Shown: piece by piece, positions 23,226-31,786 of the stretch
Layout of the letters: every line of letters starts with the position of its first letter
Numbering within the stretch: position 1 is the first letter of the stretch
Assembly: GCA_026225395.1 (NCBI GenBank)
Contig: JAMFSR010000033.1
Location: 1 to 64,000, forward strand
From: Granulicella sapmiensis
Lineage (GTDB): Bacteria > Acidobacteriota > Terriglobia > Terriglobales > Acidobacteriaceae
Direction of reading: 5' to 3'
DNA length: 64,000 nucleotides
Notes under the pieces: generated by a model
What the model was told of the DNA's origin: nothing
The model's database searches: none
The model's input: the letters and a program-made list of their open reading frames with translations, nothing else
Program-made: the position numbers and the translations under genes

Positions 23226-24476
23226 CTAGCTCGCCTCGCTCACGGCAAGCTGCACGCAGATAGCCACAGCCTCCGCCGCCTGCGCCACTTCCGCAATCCC
23301 CGGAAACGTCGGCGCAATGCGAATCGTGCGGTCTTCCGGATCGACACCATAAGGGTGCGTCGCACCCGCTGGAGTCAGCGCAATCCCCGCCTGCTTCGCC
23401 AGCGCAACAACGCGCCGCGCGCAGTTCTGCGGGACCTCCAGGCCGATAAAGTATCCACCTAGCGGCTTGCTCCACGTCACACCCGTCAGCCCGGTAAGCT
23501 CGCGCTCAAACACCTCAAGCACCTTCTCGAACTTCGGTGCGATCAACTGCCGGTGTCGCTCCATCAACGCGGTAATGCCTTCTTCATTCTTCAGGAACCG
23601 CAGGTGCCGCAACTGGTTGATCTTGTCCGGCCCAATCGTCTGGAACTGCATCCGGCCCATCAGCCAGCTCACATTCGCCTTCGACGAAGCAAAGAAGCTG
23701 AGCCCCGCGCCCGCCAGCGTAATCTTCGAGGTCGACGCAAACACAAACGCACGGTCCGGATTGCCGTGCTTCGCGCACAGCTCCAGAATGTTCGCGACTT
23801 CCACCTTCTCGTCCGTCAGATGATGAATGCAGTACGCGTTGTCCCAGTAGATACGGAAGTCTGGCGCCGCGGTCTCCATCCCCGCCAGCCGCCCCGACAC
23901 CTCATCCGAGTACACCGTCCCCGTAGGATTGCTGTACTTCGGAACGCACCAGATTCCCTTGATCGAAGCATCGGCTCCAACCAGCTTCTCCACCTGGTCC
24001 ATATCCGGTCCATCTTCCTTCATCGCAACCGGAATCATCTTGATCCCGTACGCTTCGCAAATCGCGAAGTGCCGGTCATATCCCGGAACAGGACACAGAA
24101 ACGAAATCTCACCCTGCTGCGACCACGGCGTAACGCTGTCTGATACACCCTTCAACAACGCGAAGCTGATCGTGTCATGCATCAACGCCAGGCTCGCATT
24201 GTTGCCAACGATGATCTGCTCCGCCGGCGCACCCAGAATGCCCGAGAACAGCTTCCGCACTTCGCTCAAACCCTGCAGGCCGCCATAATTGCGAGCGTCC
24301 GCTCCGTCAGCGGTATAGTCCGCAACACCCGGCAACGCCAATAGCTCCGAACTCAAATCGAGCTGCGCCGCGGAAGGCTTGCCCCGCGTCAGGTCCAGCT
24401 TCAGGCCCTTCGCCTTCAGCTCTTCATACTTCTCTTGCGCTGTCTTGGAAACGGGTTCCAAAATGTTTGAGTTCAC
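23226..24476 (-). CDS. Aminotransferase class I/II, probable aspartate aminotransferase of subgroup Ic
   Basis: A 416-residue fold-type I PLP aminotransferase. Motifs: TRGKPSAAQLDLSSELLALP (the N-terminal substrate-binding part typical of Ic enzymes), YGGLQGLSEVRKLFSGILG, VGNNASLALMHDTISFAL, KYSNPTGTVYSDEVSG (the PNPTG equivalent), IYWDNAYCIHHL (PLP Asp/Tyr) and the Lys in FASTSKITLAGAGLSFFASS. The C-terminal Arg is in EDRTIRIAPTFP. GTG 24476 (VNSNILEPVSK) is preferred; the open frame continues upstream without family similarity. It lies between the GGDEF gene (convergent) and tRNA-Thr (same strand). Confidence 0.88.
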   Translation of the reverse strand: MNSNILEPVSKTAQEKYEELKAKGLKLDLTRGKPSAAQLDLSSELLALPGVADYTADGADARNYGGLQGLSEVRKLFSGILGAPAEQIIVGNNASLALMHDTISFALLKGVSDSVTPWSQQGEISFLCPVPGYDRHFAICEAYGIKMIPVAMKEDGPDMDQVEKLVGADASIKGIWCVPKYSNPTGTVYSDEVSGRLAGMETAAPDFRIYWDNAYCIHHLTDEKVEVANILELCAKHGNPDRAFVFASTSKITLAGAGLSFFASSKANVSWLMGRMQFQTIGPDKINQLRHLRFLKNEEGITALMERHRQLIAPKFEKVLEVFERELTGLTGVTWSKPLGGYFIGLEVPQNCARRVVALAKQAGIALTPAGATHPYGVDPEDRTIRIAPTFPGIAEVAQAAEAVAICVQLAVSEAS

Positions 24477-24596
24477 GTGCCGCCAACTTTCCTTCGAAGT
24501 GGGCCGCCACGTCAATCCCCTTGAGCAAACCGTCACTCCACGGAGTTCGACACAAAGACCCTGCACCTCCAAGTTTACTGCACGCCAACAAGCACA

Positions 24597-24626
24597 ACAC
24601 CCACGAACGCAAAGGTCCGTGGGTGT
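24597..24626 (-). terminator. Terminator hairpin after tRNA-Thr
   Basis: ACACCCACG and CGTGGGTGT form a 9-bp stem with a 12-nt loop. It lies 26 nt past the 3' end of the tRNA on the same strand and is followed by TGTGCTTGTTGG. Confidence 0.65.
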
Positions 24627-24652
24627 CGTCTTCCAGATTGTTAAGGAATTGA

Positions 24653-24728
<76 letters not shown>

Positions 24729-24845
24729 GTGCTCCTCAACCATTCTATCGGCAAATCTCCCATACTCAAAATAGCTGCCCCCATTGTCCTCTCCGCTTCG
24801 AAACCGTACAGTCGGGGTAACGACGCACCGGGAGCAATCACCACC

Positions 24846-25844
24846 ATGCAACGCCGCATCTTCCTCCGCACCGCGGCCTACTCCACAGGAGCGCTGGCTC
24901 TCGCCGGAACCCACCTCCCCGCCGCCGCAGTGCCCCGAAACCTCTCGCCCATCCTCGCAAAACTCCCGTCCCCGGTACTTTTTCAGGGCAACCGCACCAC
25001 CGCCTATCGCGACCCCACAGCCATCTTCCACAACGGCGTCTTCCACCTCTTCTTCACTTACGTAGAAACCAAACCCGACGGCATCGCCTACCTCACCATC
25101 GCCTCCACGCAAAGCACCGATCTCCGCCACTGGACCCGGCTCCGCATCCTCACCCCGCTCGACAAACACCTCGAATACTCCTCACCCGGAGACATCGTCC
25201 GCTTCGGCAACCAATGGGTCATGTGCCTGCAAACCTACCCACGGCCCAACGGCCAGCGCTACGCCGACGCCAACGCCCGCATCTTCATCCGCCGCAGCCC
25301 CGATCTCATCCACTGGTCCGCACCCGAGCTCCTCCGCGTCAAAGGCCCCGACGTCCCCGAAGCCGCCATGGGCCGCATGATCGACCCCTACCTCCTCCAG
25401 GACAAGGACGACCCCAAAAAGTGGTGGTGCTTTTTCAAACAGCACGGCACCAGCATGTCCTGGTCCACCGACCTCGAAACCTGGACCTTCGCCCGCTCCG
25501 TCGATGCCGGCGAAAATCCATGCGTCCTCATCGACCGCAACGAGTACCTGCTCTTCCACTCGCCGCCCAACGGCATCGGTATCAAGCGCTCACCCGACCT
25601 CATCACCTGGCGCGACGACGGCCTCCTCACCCTCGGCCAATCCACCTGGCCCTGGGCCCAGGGACGCCTCACCGCAGGCTTCGTCCTCGACCTGCGCCAC
25701 GATCCCCGCATCGCCAGAGCCCTGATGTTCTTCCACGGCTCCCAATACCCTGAGGACGACCCCCGCGGCGGCTTCGACAACTTCGCCAGCCTCGGCATCG
25801 CCTGGAGCGACGACCTCAAAACATGGTCCTGGCCCAACGCCTAG
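24846..25844 (+). CDS. Exported glycoside hydrolase-like protein, GH43/GH32/GH117-type five-bladed propeller
   Basis: A 332-residue protein with a twin-arginine-type signal (MQRRIFLRTAAYSTGALALA). The mature part reads as a five-bladed beta-propeller: blade 1 has TAYRDPTAIFHNGVFHLFFT (the first acid is expected in the YRDP motif), then STQSTDLRHWTRL, GDIVRFGNQWVMCLQ, IDPYLLQDKDDPKKWWCFFK, HGTSMSWSTDLETWTFARSV and GIAWSDDLKTWSW. This is the GH43/32/68/117 clan pattern. Catalytic Asp/Glu cannot be fixed by eye, and the substrate is unknown. It is divergent from tRNA-Thr. Confidence 0.78.
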   Translation: MQRRIFLRTAAYSTGALALAGTHLPAAAVPRNLSPILAKLPSPVLFQGNRTTAYRDPTAIFHNGVFHLFFTYVETKPDGIAYLTIASTQSTDLRHWTRLRILTPLDKHLEYSSPGDIVRFGNQWVMCLQTYPRPNGQRYADANARIFIRRSPDLIHWSAPELLRVKGPDVPEAAMGRMIDPYLLQDKDDPKKWWCFFKQHGTSMSWSTDLETWTFARSVDAGENPCVLIDRNEYLLFHSPPNGIGIKRSPDLITWRDDGLLTLGQSTWPWAQGRLTAGFVLDLRHDPRIARALMFFHGSQYPEDDPRGGFDNFASLGIAWSDDLKTWSWPNA

Positions 25845-25867
25845 CCGCAACTGCACATCCGGGAAGA

Positions 25868-25945
25868 ATGTGCTTTTGCCTTTGCCTTTGCCTTTGCCTT
25901 TTGCCCTTGCCTTGCCTTTGCACCTGCACTTGCTTTTCTTCGCTT
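25868..25945 (+). repeat. Low-complexity tract, (CTTTGC)n-like
   Basis: Imperfect hexamer TTTGCC/CTTGCC units repeated about ten times between the convergent GH43-like and GH28 genes. A shorter tract with similar wording occurs at 37153-37185. Confidence 0.8.
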
Positions 25946-26005
25946 TCCATTCCGAGCAACGCGAGGAACCTGCTTCCTCCCGTTCTTCGCCAGTCACACC
26001 ACAAC

Positions 26006-27472
26006 CTACCGCATCGGCACAAACTTCGCTCCGCACGGATCGGAAGTCAGACTCTCAACGTCCCTGTGATCCGTCACTTTCACGCTCTGGCCGTCCAGTG
26101 AAAAGCTCGCCCCACTGCCCTTCAGCGTGATGTCGTCATAATCCAGATGCACATGGTTCGGCTTGATCCCCGTAACGAACACGTTCTCCAACGTGATCCC
26201 CGTCCGATGCTCCTCATTCAACCCCGCAATCAGCACATCACCAGGAGTCTCTGAGTAGATATTCTTCAGCGTAATAGCCTTATAGTCCGGAATCTTGTCC
26301 CCCTCATACTTCGGGTCTTCAAACGGCTCAACCGTCTGGTTCGTGTAATAAGGAGAGATCGCAATCGGTATCGGCACATCCTTCATGCAGATGTTCTCGT
26401 ACACCAGGTCATGCACAGGCCCGCCGCGCTTCACATTGCTCTTGATCCGAATCCCCGAAGTCGTATGGTTCTCCACCAGACCATCCACCAGCAGATAATT
26501 CTGCCCCAGCACCGTCTCCGACCCAATCGACATCCCATGCCCCGAATAAAAATGGTTGTCGAGCACACTCATATGGCTCACACCCTGCTTGATCGCAATA
26601 TTGTCGTCGCCGTTATCGATCCAGCTATGCGCAATCGTTATATTGCTCGACCCGCCCGGATCGATCCCATCCGTATTCCGCGCATCCAGCGTCTTGTCCA
26701 CCGGCGTCTGCAGATGAACACCCCACGCCGTAAACCCATTCGTCCCACCCACACTCACATGGAAGTTCGGCGAGTTATGCAGCGTAATCCCATACAAAAT
26801 CAGTCCATCCGCATGGTTCGCCACAATCAGCCGCGTCGAGTAGTACAGATCGTCATGCGGCTCCGCTTTCCTCGCCATCTCCCACCAGCTGTAGTCATGC
26901 CCCATCAGCTTCGCATAGCCACGCCCATCGATCGTTCCCTCGCCCATGATCGCCGCATTCTTCACCGCAATCGTAATCAGCGGACGGCAACCACCTCGCG
27001 GCCTTGCCGCCGCGTTGGTTGAAAACGTAGGAAAGCTCGTCGGCCTCGGCATCGAAGTCCCACACTTCACCGGCTCACCTTCCGGCGCCATCTCATACAC
27101 CTTCGGATCGCGCGACCCATACAGCGTCACACCCTTATCCACCAGCAGCGTCACCCCCTCACGCAACTCCAGCGGCCCACTCAGAAAGGCATTCCCCGCA
27201 CCCTTTGCCGCCAGCTCCACGGCGCGACCCGCACCACAGCCATCCAGCGCCTTCTGAATCCGCTCCGTATCGAGCTTCCCCTCATCTTCATCGCGAACAC
27301 GACCACCCCGCACATCTGGCGCGACGCTCAAACCAGCATCAAGCTTCACGCAAACCGGCGGAATCTTCGGCTCGGTCACCACCCGCGTATCCTGCGCTCG
27401 CGCTACACCACAAGCGCACCACAACGCCACCACAAACCCACCCGCTACAAAACCCCGCAACTCGCTTCGCAT
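26006..27472 (-). CDS. Exported glycoside hydrolase family 28 (polygalacturonase-like)
   Basis: Family 28 enzymes hydrolyse pectin or related uronan chains with a right-handed beta-helix. The 488-residue protein has a signal peptide (FVAGGFVVALWCACGVARAQ) and all four family motifs: NTDG (RNTDGIDPG), the catalytic DD (DNGDDNIAIKQG), GHG (SGHGMSIGSE) and RIK (SGIRIKSNV). The start is ATG 27472 with GGAGGGG ten bases upstream; the frame continues upstream without similarity. It is transcribed away from a region containing a possible operator (27519-27529) and a probable small RNA. The likely substrate is pectin or rhamnogalacturonan. Confidence 0.93.
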   Translation of the reverse strand: MRSELRGFVAGGFVVALWCACGVARAQDTRVVTEPKIPPVCVKLDAGLSVAPDVRGGRVRDEDEGKLDTERIQKALDGCGAGRAVELAAKGAGNAFLSGPLELREGVTLLVDKGVTLYGSRDPKVYEMAPEGEPVKCGTSMPRPTSFPTFSTNAAARPRGGCRPLITIAVKNAAIMGEGTIDGRGYAKLMGHDYSWWEMARKAEPHDDLYYSTRLIVANHADGLILYGITLHNSPNFHVSVGGTNGFTAWGVHLQTPVDKTLDARNTDGIDPGGSSNITIAHSWIDNGDDNIAIKQGVSHMSVLDNHFYSGHGMSIGSETVLGQNYLLVDGLVENHTTSGIRIKSNVKRGGPVHDLVYENICMKDVPIPIAISPYYTNQTVEPFEDPKYEGDKIPDYKAITLKNIYSETPGDVLIAGLNEEHRTGITLENVFVTGIKPNHVHLDYDDITLKGSGASFSLDGQSVKVTDHRDVESLTSDPCGAKFVPMR

Positions 27473-27508
27473 CACCGGAAATCCCCTCCAAAACCTCCCC
27501 GCCACACT

Positions 27509-27529
27509 AGCATAAAATCTGTCAGACAG
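27509..27529 (-). promoter_or_regulatory. Possible promoter and operator of the GH28 gene
   Basis: On the minus strand a perfect palindrome CTGTCTGACAG (27519-27529) lies four bases upstream of TATGCT (27509-27514), which could serve as a -10 box with a 36-nt leader to the ATG. A dyad in the spacer region is a common operator position. The -35 element is weak. Confidence 0.35.
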
Positions 27530-27674
27530 GATCAGCCTATACCTCCCATCCATCCTCAACCCTTCCGCGCCCTTCCCGTTCTTCCTTCGCGACCTCTGCG
27601 TTGCCGCACTCTTAGTCCCAGGCCCAGACCTCTCCAGACCTTCTAAACCCCGAATTTCTCCCACTTTTTCCACA

Positions 27675-27755
27675 AAGCAAAAGGGTCGCCCGGCAACAGG
27701 GCGACCCTTTCTATGGGAGGCAGTTCCAACGGAGGCAAAGCCATCAGAACTCTCT
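27675..27755 (-). ncRNA. Candidate small RNA with its own promoter and terminator
   Basis: On the minus strand TTGACA (27785-27790) and TACTCT (27762-27767) are 17 nt apart, predicting a start near 27755. About 45 nt later a 12-bp perfect hairpin (AAAGGGTCGCCC / GGGCGACCCTTT, 27680-27710) followed by TTTTGCTTTG would end an RNA of about 80 nt. Inside it, AGTTC...GAACT can pair. No convincing coding frame fits. It lies in a 490-bp gap upstream of GH28, so it could instead be an attenuated leader. Confidence 0.5.
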
Positions 27756-27784
27756 GGTGCAAGAGTAGGTGCGCCTCCCGGCGC

Positions 27785-27790
27785 TGTCAA
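27785..27790 (-). promoter_or_regulatory. Consensus -35 of the candidate small RNA
   Basis: A perfect TTGACA on the minus strand, 17 nt before TACTCT (27762-27767). The downstream hairpin supports a short dedicated transcript. Confidence 0.5.
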
Positions 27791-27925
27791 GAAAGTTTTC
27801 AATAATTTGCAATCGACCTGTTTTCAACAACTTAGCAGAATAATTCCGGCAATCCCCGGTTTTCTCCGGCTTTTCCCTGCTTGCGGCCTCTGACACCTTA
27901 CCCCCAGACTCCCACCAGCGAGTCT

Positions 27926-27958
27926 TCTCTATCCTCTACACTCTACCCTCTACACTCT
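27926..27958 (+). repeat. Repeat F (CTATCCTCTACACTCTACCC)
   Basis: A pyrimidine-rich run just past the stop of the 27963-29099 gene, matching the reverse complement of 14456-14485 and the run at 58816-58850. Confidence 0.65.
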
Positions 27959-27962
27959 TGCT

Positions 27963-29099
27963 TCATTCAAACCGCGGTCGCTCATTCTGCGGATTCAAAT
28001 GCAGACTCAGAAACTCCGGCTCGGAAGCCGCCGGCTTCCCTCGCATCACGCGATACGCCGCCCGCCCAGCCCCCAGAAACAGCCCCAGAAGCACCGCCGC
28101 CAGCATCAGCACACCCGACAGGATCGCGATGTTCGTCAGCAGGCTGTAGGTCTGCTGGATCACCTGGTGCTGCGTCGGCTGGATATCGTTGTCGATACTC
28201 ACCTGCTGCTTCAGGTGGATGTTCTCGATCATGTGCTCCGCCTCATCCGGCGAGAACGTCCCCGAAGCCAGCAGCACCAACTCACCTTCCCGACGCACTT
28301 TCGAGCTCGCGAACTCACGCCCCGCCGCGCTCACCTGCCCCTGCACCGCCCGCGTATACGTCCCCGCAATCGTCGGCGTCGGATACAGCAGCATCGTCAG
28401 CGTCTCCTCTCCGCGCCGATCTTTATACTCCGCCGTAACCGCCTCAGCCTCTTTGTCCCAACCCAGCAGCGCCGCCGGCAGAATCCCACCCTCCGCCGCA
28501 TAGCTAGCCCCACCCAGCGCATACCGCACACTGCCATCTACCAGCCCCTTTGCCGGAAGCATCGTCGGCAGCAACGGCGCCACGCCCTTATTCCCCACGA
28601 TCTTCGGCATCGTCTCAGACAGCGGCTTCAACGCCCCCACATCCGCCACCGTCGCGGGATACACGACCACCACCGACGTCCCCACGGTAAACACCACTGC
28701 CCCGTCACCGACCGCAGCCGACGACCCCAGCTCCCTCTGCGGCGCCATATCCTTCCGCTTCACCAGCGTGTACGCACTGAAAGCCCCGGTTCGGTCGCCA
28801 AACTGCACCGCTTCCACATGCAGGCTGCGCCCACCCTCCGTGTAATCGGCTACCTGCGACCGCTGCGGCCCACACTCTTCCAGCGCTTCCTTACTAACAT
28901 TCACCAGCGACACTGGCGAACTAGGCACCGCCGCCGGTGCCGCCGGGACAATCTTCCACGCCCCAAACCCCTGCGGAAGCAACGGCCCCGCCGGCTCCGT
29001 CAGCGTCGTCGCACCCTGCGCCCACGCGCCCGCAGCGAACCCCACCATCACCAAACCCGCGAAAACCCTTTGCCGCAGCAAATTTCCCATACAAGGCAA
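27963..29099 (-). CDS. Exported, C-terminally anchored protein of unknown function
   Basis: A 378-residue protein. Signal peptide near residues 4-27 (MGNLLRQRVFAGLVMVGFAA), making ATG 29090 as good a start as 29099. The body has FGAWKIVPAAPAAVP, SKEALEECGPQRSQVADYTE, FGDRTGAFSAYTLVKRKDMA and YALGGASYAAEGGILPAALL, patterns I associate with an acidobacterial family of unknown function. One TM helix is near residues 330-352 (IAILSGVLMLAAVLLGLFLG), followed by a short basic cytosolic tail. So it is mainly periplasmic and membrane-anchored. No enzymatic motif is visible. It is the next gene downstream of amiC on the same strand, across 221 bp of repeats. Confidence 0.7.
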   Translation of the reverse strand: MPCMGNLLRQRVFAGLVMVGFAAGAWAQGATTLTEPAGPLLPQGFGAWKIVPAAPAAVPSSPVSLVNVSKEALEECGPQRSQVADYTEGGRSLHVEAVQFGDRTGAFSAYTLVKRKDMAPQRELGSSAAVGDGAVVFTVGTSVVVVYPATVADVGALKPLSETMPKIVGNKGVAPLLPTMLPAKGLVDGSVRYALGGASYAAEGGILPAALLGWDKEAEAVTAEYKDRRGEETLTMLLYPTPTIAGTYTRAVQGQVSAAGREFASSKVRREGELVLLASGTFSPDEAEHMIENIHLKQQVSIDNDIQPTQHQVIQQTYSLLTNIAILSGVLMLAAVLLGLFLGAGRAAYRVMRGKPAASEPEFLSLHLNPQNERPRFE

Positions 29100-29181
29100 A
29101 GACTACAACATCGCCCAAACGTAAGCACGCCAATCTGAACCGTCCAGCAAAGGTCTGATCAAACCTCAACATCATAGAAGG

Positions 29182-29236
29182 GGCATGACTTCAGTCATGC
29201 CATAACCCCCGCAAAATCAAAGCGGCTTCAGCCGCC
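29182..29236. repeat. REP-like element C (two palindromes)
   Basis: GGCATGACT-TC-AGTCATGCC (29182-29201) is a perfect palindrome, followed by GCGGC-TTCA-GCCGC (29222-29235). Such paired inverted repeats are typical of REP/BIME units. It lies between the 27963-29099 gene and amiC. Confidence 0.75.
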
Positions 29237-29274
29237 CGAGGCAACCTTGACATAAAACTCCCTCGGAGTCGCAC

Positions 29275-29322
29275 CACCCCAACCCCCAACCCCCAACCCC
29301 CAACCCCCAACCCCCAACCCCT
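29275..29322 (+). repeat. Heptamer microsatellite (CCCCCAA)n
   Basis: Six near-perfect CCCCCAA units sit directly at the 3' end of amiC, whose last codons begin at about 29321. Slippage here could alter the distance to the stop region but not the amidase domain. Confidence 0.9.
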
Positions 29323-31714
29323 ACCTCACCGCCGCCCGCTCCGTCGTCCTCACAGCTTTCGCCCCATTGATCCCACCCGCATACCGAGCCACACCGTTAT
29401 ACAAACTCTCCGCCACCCGCTCCCGGTACGCCGGCGTCTCCAGCTCACTCGCATCCTCAGGATTGGTCACAAAACTGATCTCCGCCAGAATCGAAGGCAT
29501 GTTCGCCCCAATCAACACCACAAACGGAGCCTTCTTCACCCCACGATTCTTCAGCCCCGCATTGCCCTTCTCAATCCCCGCAAACAGCGACTCATCCACA
29601 TCCGCCGCAAGCTCTTTGCTCTCGTCGATCTTGTCCTTCAGCGCAATCTTCTTCACCAGGTCGCTCAGCTCATGCACGCTCTGCGTCGATACAGCATTCT
29701 CGCGCCCGGCAACCCTCATCGCCTCCGGATCGCTCGTAAAGTTCAGGTAGTACACCTCAACCCCACGCGCACTCGCGTCCGACGAGCTGTTTGCATGGAT
29801 CGAAATAAACAGATCCGCCTGCGCCTTATTGGCAATCGCCGTCCGGGTCTCCAGCGGAATGAACGTGTCGTCCGCCCGCGTATACACAATTTCCGCACCC
29901 AGCCGGTCATGCAGCAACTTACCCAGCCTCAGCGCTACGTCGAGCACGACATCCTTCTCTTCAATCCCACCCGCACCCAGCGTCCCCGAGTCATGCCCAC
30001 CATGCCCGGCATCGATCACAATCCGCCCAATCTTCAGCCCCAAAGCCCGCACCAGCGAAGTCTCACCATCCGCAGTAGGCGGTGCAGCCTCCACCGGCGC
30101 CCCATCCACATGCGCAACCGTCGTCGTCCGCGACGACTTCCTCGGTCCCTTCTTCACCACCACCGACGTATCATCGACAACCTCGTCGCTGTTCCCCGCA
30201 CCCTGTTCCCTATTCCCTGTTCCCTGTTCCCTGCTCTTTGCCACTATCGGCTGCGACGTCGGCCGGCTCGTAGCCTCAACCCGCCCCTGCTGCTGGCTCA
30301 CCGCCGCCACTTCAACACCCGTATCGCCCGACCGCGAAGTCACCGAGTTAGGCACTGGCTTCGCCATAGTCGACTTCACCGGAATCACCACCCGCGGCTG
30401 CGCCACAACCTGCGCCTGATTCTGATTCGCTGCCGTCTTCTTCGGCAACCCAAAAGCCTCACTACCATCCGTCACCGGCATAGGCGGCAAAGCCGAAACC
30501 TCAACCGGCCCACTAGCCGCAGGTGTCTGCGGCAGCGGATTCTCAGCCACCACAGGTCGATCCGCACCCGGGCCTTCTGAACCCTGGGCCCTGGACCCTG
30601 GGCCCAGCGGCTTCCCATGAATATCGATGATCAACCGATACGGATTCGGCAGCAGAAACGCCGAGTACTCCCCAACCTCGTGTACATCCAGCACCACACG
30701 CGTCACATCGTTCGAAAACTGTGCCGCCCGAATCTTCGTCAAAAACCCATCATCGGTGATCGCAAAGCTCTTGCCCACCAGCTCCTGCGCCAGCCGCGCA
30801 TGATGCAGGTCAAAGTAGATCCGGTCAGGATTCTCCACCCGAGCCGCCTGGTACTCCACCTCATCCCCGAGATCGATCGCCACCCGCGTATACGTAGGCG
30901 TAGACCAATGCCGAATCCCGCTAACCGAAGCCATATGCCGGCTCACCGGCTTGTCATCCACCGCGACCATCGCTGCAGCCGAAGGAGCCGAAGCCGTAGC
31001 ATCATCCCCCGCAGCCTTGCGCACAACGGGCGCGGGCGCATCGCTCACGGTCGCATCACTTGCCGACGCAGCATGACGCCTGACAGCAGGCTTCACAACA
31101 GGCGCAGCATCCGCCGCCGCGAGTGCCCCATCCTCGGCGTGCATTTTTTGTACGGCAGGGTGGGGTATCGTTTGCGGCAGCAAACGAGCGCTCTCCGCCA
31201 CCGGCTTCCCGATCCCTCTCGCCGCCGCACTCCGCGGATACTCCGTCCTCAGCGTCAACTCAACCTGATAAGCCTCCCCCTGGTCCGCCGCTCCATCCGG
31301 CCCCAGCAACTCCAGCGCATGGCCCAGCGCTCCTGAAGCCATCGCCCCACCGGGATAAGCCTTCGCCAGAAACTCATACTGCCCCGCCGCATCCCGCAGG
31401 CTCTTCTTATCATTCAGCTCCCGGCCCTGCTCGGCCAGCAGCTCCGCCACCTGCTCAATCGCCCGAGCCGCATGCGCATCTCCGGGATTCCCGTGATAAA
31501 TCTCCCGAAAGTCATCCATCACCGCGGAGTACTCCGCCTTCGTATGCTCCCCCGCCGGCTCCGCCTCAAACGACGTCCGCGCATCCACCGCCGCCTGCCA
31601 CGCATCCACCTTCGCCTTTACAGCAACCGCCGGACCGGCGCACACCATCCCCACCACGCCCAAACAAACAGCGCCGCGCCGACGCACAATAAAATTCTGC
31701 CAGAGAAAACCCAT
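29321..31714 (-). CDS. amiC: N-acetylmuramoyl-L-alanine amidase with TPR-like and AMIN domains
   Basis: Cleaves the amide bond between MurNAc and peptide in peptidoglycan, mostly at division. The 797-residue protein has a signal/TM N-terminus, a helical TPR-like part (residues about 35-160), a disordered linker, an AMIN domain (about 255-370: YTRVAIDLGDEVEYQA, NPYRLIIDIHGKPLG), a second long linker and the Amidase_3 domain (about 560-780). Zinc ligands are in VIDAGHGGHDSG, GGIEEKDVVLD and LFISIHANSSSD; the catalytic Glu is in ILAEISFVTNPED. The linkers contain three in-frame insertions of repeat sequence (see the repeat entries), so the protein is longer than usual for the family. Confidence 0.93.
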   Translation of the reverse strand: MGFLWQNFIVRRRGAVCLGVVGMVCAGPAVAVKAKVDAWQAAVDARTSFEAEPAGEHTKAEYSAVMDDFREIYHGNPGDAHAARAIEQVAELLAEQGRELNDKKSLRDAAGQYEFLAKAYPGGAMASGALGHALELLGPDGAADQGEAYQVELTLRTEYPRSAAARGIGKPVAESARLLPQTIPHPAVQKMHAEDGALAAADAAPVVKPAVRRHAASASDATVSDAPAPVVRKAAGDDATASAPSAAAMVAVDDKPVSRHMASVSGIRHWSTPTYTRVAIDLGDEVEYQAARVENPDRIYFDLHHARLAQELVGKSFAITDDGFLTKIRAAQFSNDVTRVVLDVHEVGEYSAFLLPNPYRLIIDIHGKPLGPGSRAQGSEGPGADRPVVAENPLPQTPAASGPVEVSALPPMPVTDGSEAFGLPKKTAANQNQAQVVAQPRVVIPVKSTMAKPVPNSVTSRSGDTGVEVAAVSQQQGRVEATSRPTSQPIVAKSREQGTGNREQGAGNSDEVVDDTSVVVKKGPRKSSRTTTVAHVDGAPVEAAPPTADGETSLVRALGLKIGRIVIDAGHGGHDSGTLGAGGIEEKDVVLDVALRLGKLLHDRLGAEIVYTRADDTFIPLETRTAIANKAQADLFISIHANSSSDASARGVEVYYLNFTSDPEAMRVAGRENAVSTQSVHELSDLVKKIALKDKIDESKELAADVDESLFAGIEKGNAGLKNRGVKKAPFVVLIGANMPSILAEISFVTNPEDASELETPAYRERVAESLYNGVARYAGGINGAKAVRTTERAAVR
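30187..30240 (-). repeat. Repeat E inside amiC (GGGAACAGGGAATAGGGAAC)
   Basis: A short-period run (CCCTGTTCCCTATTCCCTGT on the plus strand) in frame in the second linker of the amidase, encoding SREQGTGNREQGAGNSDE. The same wording recurs at 35858-35892 in another gene. Confidence 0.8.
30566..30606 (-). repeat. CCCTGGGCCC-type repeat inside amiC
   Basis: AACCCTGGGCCCTGGACCCT and neighbours form a short-period run in frame just after the AMIN domain, encoding LGPGSRAQGSEGPGADRP on the minus strand. Confidence 0.7.
31122..31194 (-). repeat. REP-like repeat A, copy 3, inside amiC
   Basis: GTGCCCCATCCTC...GGCAGGGTGGGGTATCG...GCAGCAAACGAGCGCTC has the same 5' half and paired AGGGTGGG arm as the RAYT-flanking copies. 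It is read in frame on the minus strand as residues about 174-198 (ARLLPQTIPHPAVQKMHAED), in the linker before AMIN. Confidence 0.65.
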
Positions 31715-31786
31715 ACCAGCCTCAAGTGTAGGTTTCCCCGACCCCTCCCAACGTTGTGAATCCCCACCGGGTACTCACTCGAATAC

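Noticed and set aside
29275..29322. CRISPR-like direct repeats
   Set aside because: The repeat is a 7-bp satellite without spacers, and no cas gene is in the window.
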